Assembly (NCBI GenBank): GCA_030765045.1
Contig: CM060962.1
Span: 259,610,647 to 259,674,646 of the forward strand
DNA from: Tenodera sinensis
Taxonomy: Eukaryota > Arthropoda > Insecta > Mantodea > Mantidae
Length of the DNA: 64,000 bases
Direction: 5' to 3'
This document shows positions 11,901 to 23,160 of this stretch, one piece after another. Under the pieces are notes generated by a model. That model was given only the letters and a program-made list of their open reading frames with translations, had not been told where the DNA came from and did no database searches. Position 1 is the first letter of the stretch. Each line of letters begins with the position of its first letter. Position numbers and translations under genes: made by a program.

Positions 11901-12746
11901 CTTTCTCTACTAAGTACAGTAAGTGGAATAAGTATCTATGGTATTTGACCCAAAAATTCGATGTCGAGATTTCACAGAAAATATATGTTTTGAGGCCCCC
12001 TGAATCCAAAAAATTGAATTTTTTGAAAAATGTCCATTGTGTCTGCCTGTGTCTGCCTGTAAATAGCATAACTCAAAAACGAAAAGTTGGTTAAAAGTCA
12101 AATTTCGAATTTCTATTTAATATCTTTCAAGGATGTAGCACGAAGATTTTGAAGAAAACTTCTCCACCTTAAACTGCCCTTTACATGGAAAGTTTTTCGA
12201 ACATTTTGATTTTCTCAGAAATAGTTCTAACGATTTCAATTAAAATGTCATGTTTAATATACTTTTATGGCAACAGAAATATATATTTTGAATTTCCTGG
12301 CTATAACCTATGTAATTCTGTTTACTCTTGATGACTTAATGAATAACTGGTAAACAGTAAGAGACGGACCAAATCTTACTACACAAAAAATATAGATCTA
12401 ATTAATACACACACTTGATGTCAAAATTTCTTTTTTGTGAAGTGAACTATTTCCGAGATAGTCTTTGTTATTTGTGTGGGTTTTGCAATAATTATAGATA
12501 CTTTTCTCAAATGGAAGGTCGTTATTCACGTTTTTATCTCTTGGCCATGCAAAGAGAACGGAATTTTAAGGCCTATATAGCGATTAGCTTTGAAGATTTG
12601 ATTATCGCTCAAAGTCTACTGTATTCCATATGCCCCTTGCACCTAAAAGAAATTTGGCAATGAGATAATTTCTGCAAAAGTTCATCCCGACTAACATTAA
12701 GATAGAGGTATAAGAGTCTGTAAGAATAGTTAGTACAAGAGTAGAG
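11901..12746 (+). mobile_element. repeat family R, full-length copy
   Basis: It starts CTTTCTCTACTAAGTACAGT and ends with the complement of CTCTACTCTTGTACTAACT, so the short inverted termini seen at 2198-3018 recur. The interior carries every R landmark in order: 'AAAATTCGATGTCGAGATTT', 'CATGGAAAGTTTTTCGAAC', 'AATAACTGGTAAACAGTAAG', 'TCTCTTGGCCATGCAAAGAG', 'TGCACCTAAAAGAAATTTGG'. There is no long ORF. This copy is the most useful reference for the family in this window. Confidence 0.65.
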
Positions 12747-13195
12747 ATCCTTATGTTTAGGGTTTCCTAAGTAGTTTCATGCTTGTATACATCACCTAAT
12801 AGGTGTTATGTCACTGACGAACGCACCTAAAGAGTAGGTGTTTGAATTCGAATTCTGCAGAAATAGCACAGATGCGCAGAGGCCGGAGACGTAAAATTGT
12901 GCGGTGATGGTCTGTAAAAGCACGTCATTGGGATTAAGTGGTACTTGTGAAAACGAAGCCTTCGTTTACGATGTAATTATCTCTACTGCCAGAGTCCTCT
13001 ATGACGATGATGCAATGAAAGGGACTCGGAGCTGTACGTTAATGATGGCACATGAGGTGCTCTACCAACAAGTGTTTCTTGGTAACCGATTAACGGCACT
13101 GCTTGCTACAAATGCATGAAAAAATGCTGCTTTTAGAGGGGGGTGGGGAAGTGTGCTAAGTTATGTTCACATGATTTTTCTACCCATTCTTCTAC
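12747..13195. other. unassigned intergenic stretch
   Basis: A 71-codon plus-strand frame at 12904-13119 has no recognisable similarity. I see no splice-flanked exon that I would defend. Confidence 0.35.
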
Positions 13196-13690
13196 CGAGC
13201 GGGATGGCTCAGGCGGTAACGTATGTGGCCCGCATTTGGGAGGTCACGGGTTCGATCTCCGTGGCCGCACATTCTGACATGGGTTTTTCGGTGGTTTCCC
13301 CGTGTCACTTAGGCGAATGCTGGAGTGGACTAATCTCTTCTCCACGGATTCCTTTCCCTTCATTTCTCATTTCCCTCCCGTGTCATCTTTCAGGTTTGGT
13401 TGGTAGTACAGTACGTTTCGGGGACTGCGGACAGATGGCATAATGGCTTGAGCTCTGGAACCTCTTTCCTGGCCCTCCCTGGAAGTTGTTGCCCAAGGCG
13501 CAAGATTCGCCCCGTCGCCCTCTTCCTGAGTAGAACACCTCGGTTGCGTACCAGGTGTCAATATCTGTAACTGTTAGGGACTTCTATGCGTCTCTAGGCT
13601 TCGCTGGCTTCACTCTCTGACATGCTTACGGGGGGAGAGATAGATCCATGTCGAGGTCGCTGTGGGTCGAGGTGTCCCCCTTCCGTTACA
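13196..13690 (+). mobile_element. tRNA-derived SINE, family B, copy 1
   Basis: The head 'GGGATGGCTCAGGCGGTAAC' and B box GGGTTCGATCTCC (about 13248-13260) begin a ~490-bp element. It is colinear with the minus-strand copy at 55530-56081, through 'CCCGTGTCACTTAGGCGAAT', 'TGGAACCTCTTTCCTGGCCC', 'TATGCGTCTCTAGGCTTCGC' and the terminal 'GTCGAGGTGTCCCCC'. I see no target duplication for this copy. Confidence 0.8.
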
Positions 13691-14915
13691 CAGACACACA
13701 CATGTACACACACGTTCATCTTCAAACTATTCTTACAGGGGTTTGTTCTATCTCAATTATATTAATTTCCAGGCTATTGCTTTTATTACACACTGCTGGT
13801 TTACTTGACATTGCACAGTCAGCTTTTAAACCCCAGTGACGAATTAATTAATTTCATTTACCTTCCGCATTCATCATTAAATTACCAGCGTTGCCGGTGT
13901 TTTACGGTTTACCCTACAACCTTTAGACTTTGGTTGCAATTGCTCAGTAGCCTCGCATTTCTTTGGAGACATTTAAAAACGATTACTTAAAGGGGAACAA
14001 AAAACAAAAACCCTGCTTCTTTCGAAACGAAGCATATGGCTTTTAAAATGCAGTGGAAAGCTTGTTTTTTACTGCACGATAATGTTATCGCTGTGCAAGC
14101 GAAATAATGAACACTTTATACGCGCGCTGCAGCCACGTGGACTTGATTACTGCTGCATACGTTTTCATAAATTGATTTTGTGTGTATTTAAGTTCAGGAG
14201 TAGTGTTCTTTACAGTGATGTTTTGGTGACGGTGTTGCTTAGTTAGTTTAGTATTACACAAACAACGTAATATTGTGAAAAATAAAATGTCTCAATGATG
14301 TGGATATGTCTGCACTGTGAGAAGCGAAAAATAAATATTATTTCCAGATATCAAATCTAGTAAGACAGTGCTTCGCCATCTTCGTGTAAGAGCAAATGAC
14401 AAAAAAGAAAAGGAAAAAAAAAGAACGATGAGACTAGAAATCGTAAAAGCATTATTTTGAGTTATGTGATAGTGTTACTTGCAATAAGAAGTCAATAATA
14501 ATACAAGTAGTGCAAGAGAATTCAGAATAGAAGGTGATGAGAAAATGAAGAATTCAGAAATACGATGTGAACCTGGTACTGAAATTATAAGGAAATGTAC
14601 ATATGAGGCCTCTAGTATCATAAATGGACATCATGCCATCCGGTCGACATGGGGACTTGAGCATGTTCATATCAGTTTTCTTATGTTGCATTTAATGGCG
14701 AATGAAGTTCCATTCAGAAATTGACGAAATTAATATATTTTGACATTTAAAATACGTGGTTACTTTCAAACTCCGTCACAATGCCATCCGGTCGAAATGG
14801 GGACTAGGACTCACTGTGCGTATATCTGTATTTGATACTGGATGCCTCGTATATTGTTAGAATATCGGCAGGACCTATTAGCAAGGTTGTTGGCGTGAGT
14901 AATTGCTTTTCAGTT
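13691..14915. other. unassigned stretch with a spaced 25-bp direct repeat
   Basis: The motif ATGCCATCCGGTCGA followed by (C/A)ATGGGGACT occurs at 14633-14657 and 14781-14805. The remainder is unassigned. Confidence 0.5.
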
Positions 14916-15215
14916 CTACTTTTTGCTTTTAACGCTGTTATGCCTCACGATATTCAAGACATCGTGATCTATACCTAATTTGTGAAAATTGGGATGCCTT
15001 GTGACAGACAAAATCACCTTCATCAATTTTGTGTTTTCATAGTCCGAACTACCGACGCTTCCCTCATCATTATCCATTGGTACACATTCCTTACACTTAC
15101 ACCAATGGATGGAACCAGCATGGTGTTCGCTATTCACACTGTCTCGGAATCGCTATCAGAATGGTTCAAATCTTCAAACTCGCGCTTTTTCGGCTCAAAC
15201 TGATGAGGACCCATT
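14916..15215 (-). pseudogene. P2X7 intracellular-domain-like fragment, degenerate
   Basis: Minus-strand reading gives PKKREFEDLNHSDSDSET upstream and, after a frame change, GSIHWCKCKECVPMDNDEGS and later ILSVTRHPNFHKLGIDHDVL. The pattern 'WCxCxxCxPMxxxxExV' followed by 'ITxHPxFxxLCLDxDVL' is that of the cysteine-rich C-terminal domain of P2X7-like proteins, which is widely expanded in invertebrate genomes without the channel part. Here the C-C pair before 'ENTK' has become SS and a stop or frame change lies upstream. I infer a dead copy, probably carried by a mobile element. The residue pattern is visible; the family call comes from memory of its consensus. Confidence 0.5.
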
Positions 15216-15404
15216 CACTCTTTTTCAAAGCAGGTGTTGTACTGCTGTCATCTAGTTGGTATTGACGCATGAACCTTGTTGATGATTTAAAATATCACGT
15301 CTTGTCTGTGTTCAGTGGAGCTCATGACGTCACGCATCAAAACAACTGCAAATAACATGATAACCACTCACCCATTGTGTGACGACAAATCAACTAATGT
15401 TGCG

Positions 15405-15565
15405 AATGAAATATTTATTTTTGTTTGAGAGGTAGAATCAGGACTGAAAAATTCATTGCCATGGCCGAGATTTGCATCATAGATCTTGCCTTTCACACAC
15501 GGCTGCTTTAACCACTGAGCTACCATGGCAACTTGCCAGCATGGCATTAAATTTCTCAACTGTCT
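15405..15565 (-). mobile_element. tRNA-derived SINE, family D, copy 1
   Basis: In reverse complement the head reads GCCATGGTAGCTCAGTGGTT, typical of a tRNA D-arm and A box. It follows a short leader ('AATGCCATGCTGGCAAGTT') that is also present in the copy at 29700-29940. The B-box region is degraded (ATGCAAATCTCGGCC). Confidence 0.6.
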
Positions 15566-17112
15566 CGTATTTTGAGTTTCGTTTCCCTTTAATACACTTA
15601 AAGAAAGATTTAGTTGAAACTTTTAGGGCGTTGTAAAGAACAAAACAGGACCAAAAAAGATCAATAAGAACAGCAAGAAAACACTGTGCAAATACTACAG
15701 CAGGAAAGAGCACCTGAAGAATGAGTTACAACATTTTTATTTAAAAAGCAAGGTGTTGCTTATATAACTTTTGTGCAACTTTAATCAAGCACTATCTTAT
15801 TACTTTTATAAACATTATTTGCAAAACCACAAGTTATAACCAACCAACCACTTGTCCAAAAGCTCTGAGTTCTTTTGCAGGCATTTACAAATGTTACACA
15901 AGAAACATAAAGAATGAATTATAACTCTTAGGACACTATAATGACAAAATATTTATGTCATATAAATGCCGAGAACATGTTATGCAAAGGCACTGTTCAA
16001 CAATCAGAAATACCACAGTTTGTAATGATGATTATTTCAAATAACGATGAAAAATACCCTGATAATATATCAAAAAAATGCATATGTCAACCTTTGGCGC
16101 AGTAAGAGCGCTTGGTCAGAGTGGTCGAGTAATTTTCTGGACTATTCCACTATCAACCAATCATGTGCATAACAATTTCAAAACTTAACCAATGACAGCC
16201 GTGATTTGCGAAAACTTTAAAAAATTTCTCAGTCACATTCCTCTGAATTGCAATTACCACGTCCTCGGTTTTTCTTATGTTGTGATCAGGTTAGAGAGTC
16301 TAGCTGCACTGCCCTACAGATATGCAACAGCGTACGTAATTTGACACTGCAGAACTGCTAGGTTTAAATGCCAAAATGGCTGACTAGTTTCAGCATCTAA
16401 TGCTGAAATAGATGACATAATTCTAAGAGGGAAACCTCACAACACAAAATACAACAGGAAATATGTTAAATATAAACTGCATGCACAAACAGGGAACTAG
16501 ATAAGTGCAACTCGCTATACTCAAATTCTCTAGATAAGTTGACAGCCACTGGCATTATGATTATTAAAATAGGTTAACATTTAAACCCTTGTGCGTTCTT
16601 TTTGCTCCCGTATTAACACCATAAAATCACATCATTTTCACATATAACAGAAGCCCATACTATAAACAACCAAATGAGAATCCACAGTGCTAGGCTAATT
16701 TGTTTGGAAAAAGACATCTAGCCCTCGACCATCAAAAAATAGTGAATATCAGTGCATTGATTTCCAATGTCAGCAGTTATGCAATAATTTACTATGTCCT
16801 GCTAACGAATTTGACTACAACGTAAGTAGAAAGGAAATAAAGAAAAACAAATTTAAGTTTATTAGACAGTCTTGGTATAAGCAAACTTCAGTGTGTACAT
16901 AAATAGAATAAATACATAAATACACCCTTAGAAGACAGTACACGTTAAATGGAGCGCAGTGTTGCAACATGTACTAAATAAATAAATGTTATTCAGATAT
17001 TTGGAAATTGTTTCATTACATAACACTTCAGCATAAAAAAAAAATATAACAGAAGCGGTTATCGTCTTTTAAACTTTGTGTTTTGTTTAGTGAAGTGCTA
17101 CTACTTGAGCAT
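15566..17112. other. unassigned AT-rich intergenic stretch
   Basis: No coding similarity, tRNA-like head or terminal repeats recognised over about 1.5 kb. Confidence 0.4.

Positions 17113-17161
<49 letters not shown>
17113..17161 (+). repeat. C-run and (CT)n microsatellite
   Basis: Eight C bases run into about 40 bp of CT dinucleotides. The tract abuts the terminus of element E copy 1 at 17172. Confidence 0.95.
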
Positions 17162-17163
<2 letters not shown>

Positions 17164-17171
17164 CATATATA

Positions 17172-18041
17172 CCAGGTGAGTCAGCCACCCCTTATTTTTT
17201 TGGAAGGTAGGCCATCCATCAAACTGCACGTGCGCTGTAGTCCAGTTTTGCTCTTACTAAAACGTATCGCTTGACGTTCTTAGAGAGAGGAATACGCAAA
17301 ATTCAGAGGAACAGCGGTTTAAGGGACAGAACATACGGACGTACTCCTCGCTAAAGTACACCTCAGAAACATACGACTCGTTTACTGAGAGCGAATTCCG
17401 GTTTCCAGCCGATTTTTCAAACGTTTTGTTAGAGTATACATGGCAACGTAATTCAGTAAATGCCCCTATTAAATGGACCTATCATGAGTACGCTAGCAAC
17501 ACCAAAAATAAAGAAAATGGCGGATTCTTGTACTTAGAGCAGTGGTTGGCTGCAAAACATTACGGACACACCTCATCCGTCATGTACCCGTACAGTCAAA
17601 ACGCACACAACATTAAATAACGGGTTTATTTTTTTGGGTAAAGTATGCTCTTGTACAACTCAAATAACCTGCATAATAGCTTTTGCCATTTATGTTATCA
17701 TATTAAAATGCTCAGCAAAGGATTGAAACTGCCTTAAAGGGCTAAATTAAGTACGAAAACTCGCGAAGTGGCAAGACATACCACCTGGCTTAGAAGTCGT
17801 ACTATTGAAATCGTAATGTGCTTTTAGTCAAGTCTTGAAATAGCTGAAGAGAATTATGACTGTATCCTCTGCGCTGAACAGGGGTTCACGTCTCGGCATT
17901 GTACATTTTTATGCTCATAAAAACTTGGAAAGCAAATTTACAGTAAACTAATTATAAAGTCCCAGCGGATTTAGTACATTAATACTTAAATTGTTTTTGG
18001 TTGTCTGCATTTTGTAATGGAACAGGTACAATGACTTCTGT
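17172..18041 (-). mobile_element. element E, truncated copy
   Basis: It begins with the terminus CCAGGTGAGTCAGCCACCCC. It is colinear, in reverse orientation, with the right half of the complete element at 22394-24034 for about 870 bp. The block 'CGACTCGTTTACTGAGAGCG' and the block 'GGTTCACGTCTCGGCATTGT' both have counterparts there. Homology stops precisely where the 266-bp direct repeat begins (18042), so the other half of this copy is lost. There is no convincing transposase; the open frame at 17426-17620 is not recognised. Confidence 0.75.
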
Positions 18042-18307
18042 GCATCTGCAAGAATAGTTTGTATAAGAGCGAGTATAGCTTTAAATATATTTGCGAAAAA
18101 CGTTTCCCCAAATTGAGCTATATTGAAAGTCTGTATCGCGATAGGTTACGTCACGATCATTTGGTGTATCTTCTAAGGCTATGCACTTCAATTTTGTTGC
18201 CAAATATTGAGTTCTTAAACGTAAGAGCACCAAAAAAGTCACTAATGAACACATGTGTAACGCATAAGATTTGAAAGTGCTTTCATAAATCAAGCGCAAC
18301 GTACATG
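18042..18307 (+). repeat. 266-bp perfect direct repeat, copy 1
   Basis: Base-for-base identical by eye to 20155-20420. Its first ~33 bp are the end of repeat R; the other ~233 bp are of unknown origin. Its left neighbour is truncated element E and its right neighbour is the R1-like LINE fragment. Confidence 0.9.
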
Positions 18308-18844
18308 GCTCTATATGTCATTTTAGCCATTTTACCAATAGACTTAGAAATAAGAAAGAGAGCTGCCCGTTACTGGCTCCGAAGAGATAACTGCACAAGA
18401 GCGTCACAACTTGCGGGTTTTAGAGTTGTAGATGAAACAGAACTAAACGAGAAAATATTGGACATGTGGCAAGACGAATGGGAGGCTAGTCTAACGGGAA
18501 GAACTTTTTCCTTCTTTCCCAATGTTATCGAAAGAACCAAAATGAAATATTTTAAGCCTTCTCAGGGTCTTGTGCACTATCTCTCTGGCCATGGTCCCTA
18601 TCCAGATTATTTAAACATATTTGGTCAAAAAGATACAAATACATGTATATGTAACAATATTGTCACCCCCGAGCACGCAGTCTTTGAATGCCCACATACA
18701 CTAGATATAAGGAGAGAATACCAAAAACGCCTACAAGGCAAAAGCATGTACGAAATACTCCGAAAGAAGGGACTCTGGGGGGCCTTGAACAATATTACCG
18801 AGGCATATTCAAAATTTAAATTTAAAGAATTTTATCGTAGGTAG
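18308..18844 (+). pseudogene. R1-clade non-LTR retrotransposon, C-terminal end of the polyprotein
   Basis: The open frame reads ILPIDLEIRKRAARYWLRR, then a WQxEW-type segment (MWQDEWEASLTGRTF). It continues with VHYLSGHGPYPDYLNIFGQ and a C-x-C...H....C zinc knuckle (CICNNIVTPEHAVFEC) near residues 114-130. This order is characteristic of the C-terminus of R1/I-type LINE proteins, where the knuckle follows the 'LTGHGxFxxYLxxFG' block. The reverse transcriptase and endonuclease are absent: homology starts at the junction with the 266-bp repeat, consistent with 5' truncation. The apparent ATG at 18305 comes from the repeat, not from the element. There is no internal stop, so the copy is not very old. 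Confidence 0.85.
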
Positions 18845-19333
18845 ATATGCTTGTAATTTTTAATCCATGGTATTTTATTAACTATGTTTTAATGTGTTTT
18901 AGTACTTTGCGTTTTTAACTAATAATCAATTAATTGTGTAATTATTAAGAATTTTAGAAGTATTAACAATGTATTACTTTTACTTCTAACGGTTTTAAAG
19001 GGCTTTAAGTATTTTATATTTTATATTTTAATTTTTTTATTTTATTGCATATTCTAGTGTGTTAACTTTTACTTCTAACTGCATGACATCATAACTAACG
19101 TTTTGTTTTAATCTGTTTTTATTTTAATTATTCTTTACCTTATCATTATTATTATTTTATGTATTGTCTCTCGTCTGAGTGTTTCAATTGGTTGAACTCC
19201 AATTTTAATGTGTAAATTCCCCTTCTTGAATTACAAATTTTAATATGTAATTGCATGTAATGTTATCCCAATTAATATTGTGAAACTTCTTTTATACTGA
19301 AAAATTGTTAAATAAAATAAGAGTTGTTTATGG

Positions 19334-19362
19334 GACCCGGTCAAAATTTCAGAAACCGGGTC
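19334..19362 (+). other. small hairpin in the LINE 3' end
   Basis: GACCCGGT (19334-19341) pairs perfectly with ACCGGGTC (19355-19362) across a 13-nt loop. Confidence 0.7.
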
Positions 19363-19377
19363 ATTTAAGAATTGGGG

Positions 19378-19420
19378 AGCCCCCTAGTCTGCGGTTGCGC
19401 AGGCTAGGGGGCTTTTTTTT
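19378..19420 (+). other. strong hairpin followed by a T tract, terminator-like
   Basis: AGCCCCCTAGTCTGCG and CGCAGGCTAGGGGGCT form a 16-bp stem with a single G-T wobble position and a GTTG loop, followed by eight T bases. It looks like a bacterial intrinsic terminator, but its position at the end of a LINE suggests a structure in the element's RNA 3' end, possibly for recognition by its own reverse transcriptase. Confidence 0.75.
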
Positions 19421-19719
19421 CCCCCTCTACATACTCACAATACTTCCTTGATGCACCTCCGCAGTATTCGCATACATCGCATCACCTACAGTTAAGGAAC
19501 ACTGCGATGAATGTTCAAGCTTTTTCAATTTTACATCTGCTATCTTCAAAATTGACCACTTCATACGAATAAATAAAGAAATGACTGTGCGAAAGCTCAA
19601 TTATAGCTCAGGGATGTGCAACATTATCTCTTGCGTAATGAGCGGCTATCCCCACTCCACTCCTTCAGTCGGAGGGACAGACGGTCAGTGACGGACACAA
19701 ACAGACGATTCCATTGCAA

Positions 19720-20187
19720 TATCTAAGTCATATCTTGAATTTTCTGGGAATGTCTTCATTTTGGATGACTTTTGCATAAATGGTAAACATTAAGAGACAA
19801 AGTGTTAGTGAATAAAAAAATGTGGATCTCGTTAAAACACACAATTTATATCAAATACTTGTTTTTTTGTTTTGATTGACCCATTTCCAAGATATGTTTT
19901 TATTATTCGTTTGAATTTTCTAAAACTTACCCTTTTTTCAAATAGGAATGTGTTATTAGTTCTTTTTTATCTCTTGGGCTTGCAAACACAAAGGGATTTC
20001 AAAGGCACCGCATAACAACCAGCTCTTAAAATATTTCACCATCGCTTAAAGACTACTGTACCCCCATAATCGCCTTGCACCTACAAGAAAGTGAGCAATA
20101 AGATCATTTCTGAAAATGCTTATGTCAATTAAAAAGAATTAAATCGAGAAATAAGCATCTGCAAGAATAGTTTGTATAAGAGCGAGT
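19720..20187 (+). repeat. repeat family R, 5'-truncated copy
   Basis: It contains 'TGCATAAATGGTAAACATTA', 'TCTCTTGGGCTTGCAAACAC' and 'TTGCACCTACAAGAAAGTGA' in the R order. It runs on to the R end inside the second 266-bp repeat. The sequence at 19426-19719 between the LINE and this copy is unassigned. Confidence 0.7.
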
Positions 20188-20420
20188 ATAGCTTTAAATA
20201 TATTTGCGAAAAACGTTTCCCCAAATTGAGCTATATTGAAAGTCTGTATCGCGATAGGTTACGTCACGATCATTTGGTGTATCTTCTAAGGCTATGCACT
20301 TCAATTTTGTTGCCAAATATTGAGTTCTTAAACGTAAGAGCACCAAAAAAGTCACTAATGAACACATGTGTAACGCATAAGATTTGAAAGTGCTTTCATA
20401 AATCAAGCGCAACGTACATG
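20155..20420 (+). repeat. 266-bp perfect direct repeat, copy 2
   Basis: Identical to 18042-18307. Here the left edge continues naturally into repeat R, which suggests that this is the original location and copy 1 is the derived one. Confidence 0.9.
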
Positions 20421-20513
20421 TAACCAACCCGTCATTGCAACACAATACACGGCTGGGGGTTAAAGGGAGGCAAAATTCAAGTATAGTGGAAAGAGGTAAA
20501 CACAACCTCCCCT

Positions 20514-20631
20514 GCTCCGGTTTCCCCCGCCATCTCATTCCACCGGTGCTCCATCTTCATTCCGTGTATCATTAGTGTCACCGCCTGCGGTGCCGTAGTA
20601 GTAAAAGCGGGCGTTAAACACTACAACTACA
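20514..20631 (+). mobile_element. SINE family A, 5'-truncated, with 12-bp target duplication
   Basis: It matches the 3' half of the full SINE-A at 45288-45524, from 'CTCCGGTTTCCCCCGCC' to 'TAAACACTACAACTACAAC'. It is flanked by a perfect 12-bp repeat, ACAACCTCCCCT, at 20502-20513 and 20632-20643. The tRNA-like head is missing, as expected from incomplete reverse transcription. Confidence 0.9.
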
Positions 20632-20643
20632 ACAACCTCCCCT

Positions 20644-22393
20644 CTTTCGCAAACGTTGGATATCGTTGTTCTAGCTCAAGCAGTTTCTCAGACAATAGAA
20701 GTAAATAGTTTTAAGTAGCGAGAAAATGATTTTTTAAAAACAATTGCCTTCACATTTTTCAGAGAAGTATACTAATGGCAGTTTCTGATACTTAAGTATA
20801 CTGAAAATAAATTAAATTATTTGACTGAAGTTAATATTAGCACTTGCAGAGAAATGCATTTGTTTTAATGAAGTTGTTGGTGTTAAAATTCCTTTCTTTT
20901 TCAGCATGATTTTTTGTGAGCCAGTGAATAAAGCAATCATATTTAAATTTGAAATTTAGACAAAAAGTTCAAAATTATGTATGCAAATTTATATACAAAT
21001 CAGAGGAAAATTGAAATGTAAAGAATAAAATGCAATACCGGGCACCTGCAACGAACCCTATACTAATATTATCAAGAGAAAAACTTTATTTCTTGGGTAA
21101 TCTTAAAAACAATTATGGATTTTTATAATTCTTTCACCAGAAAACTAATTGGTTCTTATGCACATAGGGCTTACAGCACCTCTTGGTAAATTACGTAAAT
21201 CATTTAATAAATTTATTTGGAATACCCCGAAGTTCGCAGGTGGTGGAGTTTGCTTTTGAATCGAACCGGGAGAAAGAAAACGTGAATAATCCGGAAAATC
21301 GAAAGGGGAACATTAATAACAGCAACGGAATTTGTTTGATAATTATAGTTATCCACCAAGTGCACTACAGTTTGACAACAAGATATATGATGTTTGGATC
21401 TGTGCCGACAGCTAAAATTAAAATAATAAAATGAGCTGTTTACGGATGTAGATGCTGAGACGAATCAGGTCTATTTAATTTCAAGTCACCACACAATGAG
21501 TTAGCGAGTTACAAGTCATACATACACTGAAATATAAAGTTAACGGGAATTCAGATAACACAGAATGGCTTGCACTCAGAGAAAGCGAATACAAAATGTT
21601 ATACTTTAAATATCAACTCAGTTACGAGGATCAATATAACAGTCTTATTTAGTGACAAATAGACTGCAAATTATTTAGGTCACGTAAGATTCAATGCAGT
21701 TTAAGAAATCGAAATAAACTGAATATAATTCATTGAAATCTACCCTATTTAACAAATCGCTGCTCAACAGTTCACACAAGATAGTTGCAAGAATCGTTGT
21801 AGTACCTTAACGTTTGACTTTGGAATTTAGAATTTATAAACACAGAGCATAAGATACCCAATGATGGGTAACATAAGTATTTGTGCGTTAAATTAAATAA
21901 ATAATCAAATAGATTACTAAAAGGTAGATTCAAACTAACGTGGTGTCACTCATTACGACAACATAATGCTGGCCGTTTCCTTGAGCAAAGCTGGAGAAGC
22001 TCTCTTGCTGTTCGAGTAAGGCATAGGCTTAGCTGAGCTAAGGTGGAAGGGTTGGCGGAAACTTCCACATTATGATGACGTGGCTATGGCAACTTCAGTG
22101 TTGTCAACCCAAGTTTGGATCCAGATGGAGAGATAATACACTGCCACAGGCTATAAAGCACCTTCTAATTTCAGTTCATAATTTTCTAGTACACTAAAGA
22201 TGATTTAAAAGCCCCTATCCTTGAATACGGACACATTGGAGTTAAAGTAGTACATGCTTACAAAGAACCCGTGACTTTAAGTTGAGAATGCCATTGAATT
22301 GTGGCTCCATGAAATATGATTTTATATTTTATACTCTGCACTTGGCAGAGTATAAAAACAGAAACAATTACATTTTACTGAAACGAATATATA
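20644..22393. other. unassigned AT-rich intergenic stretch
   Basis: No recognisable coding frame or repeat in about 1.75 kb. Confidence 0.4.
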
Positions 22394-22649
22394 CCAGGTG
22401 AGTCAGATGCCCCTTATTTGTCAGTTTTATGCAATCTGAATTTTATACTGGAACACGAAAGCATCGGCCCCCATGCTAGGTTCCACCCAAGTATATAACA
22501 TGAATGTCTTTGGTTACACACTCGATGAAATAAGTGGATACTAATATAGCATTGCCTATAATTAGACAGCTGACGTTTGCATTTCTGCAAATGAACACTG
22601 GGACCAGCGAATACTACATGTTAAACGCAATGTTTACATCTACCGTTAC

Positions 22650-22728
22650 TAGGTAGTTCAGTTGGAAGGAGCGCTGGATCCGCAAATAATCCATCTGGTG
22701 TAGATGTGGTTCGACTCCCTTGCATGTG
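22650..22728 (+). other. tRNA-like segment inside element E
   Basis: 'GGTAGTTCAGTTGGAAGGAG' resembles a tRNA D-arm with A box, and GTGGTTCGACTCCC resembles a B box and T-arm. Spacing between the boxes is near that of a tRNA, but the acceptor stem does not close convincingly. A second B-box-like GGGTTCGCGTCTTGG lies on the opposite strand near 23315-23330. These may be captured SINE heads rather than working tRNA genes. Confidence 0.5.
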
Positions 22729-22906
22729 CTAATTTTTTACCATGTAATATTCACAAATAACATTGACTGAACAATTATTATGTTAAAAGCTGTTATTATA
22801 TAAATTTGCAATAGTTTAATTTCCATTTTATAGAATTGTCTATTAAAATATCTCTCCCGGTATAGATGCTCAGCTGTTTGTACATTGGCTCTTGCTTTTC
22901 CGTAGA

Positions 22907-23160
22907 TCAAAAGCATATCAACGTACTCGTCTATTGAATACATGGTAAAGGAATGGCACAAAATATCATGCAACAGCTCACCCCTATAGAATGGAGTCGG
23001 CATTCATAATAACACACTACAACATGCCAGATCAAATGTATATCAACGTACCTGTCTGTCGAATACATGGTGAAGGAATGGCACAAAATATCGTGCTACA
23101 GCATACACGTGGAGAATAAAGGGAGTCGGCATTCATAATAACACACTACATCGTGCCAGT
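22907..23160 (+). repeat. tandem duplication inside element E, two units of about 127 bp
   Basis: Unit 1 (22907-23031) and unit 2 (23032-23160) share the block 'ATACATGGT(A/G)AAGGAATGG', the block 'GGAGTCGGCATTCATAATAA' and then 'CACACTACA'. They differ by scattered substitutions and small indels, so this is an old duplication, not an assembly slip. Confidence 0.85.

Larger units (their letters stand above)
18845..19425 (+). mobile_element. 3' untranslated region of the R1-like LINE
   Basis: An AT-rich stretch after the stop codon ends in two consecutive GC-rich hairpins and a T8C5 run. I take the 3' end to be near 19425, although no poly(A) or target duplication confirms it. Confidence 0.5.

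Noticed and set aside
13153..13443. 96-codon frame similar to minus-strand frames at 55650-56070
   Set aside because: Both lie inside SINE-B copies and read through the tRNA-like head.
19378..19420. Bacterial intrinsic terminator, implying horizontal transfer or contamination
   Set aside because: The hairpin closes an R1-type LINE fragment and the surroundings are eukaryotic repeats; no bacterial-like gene is nearby.
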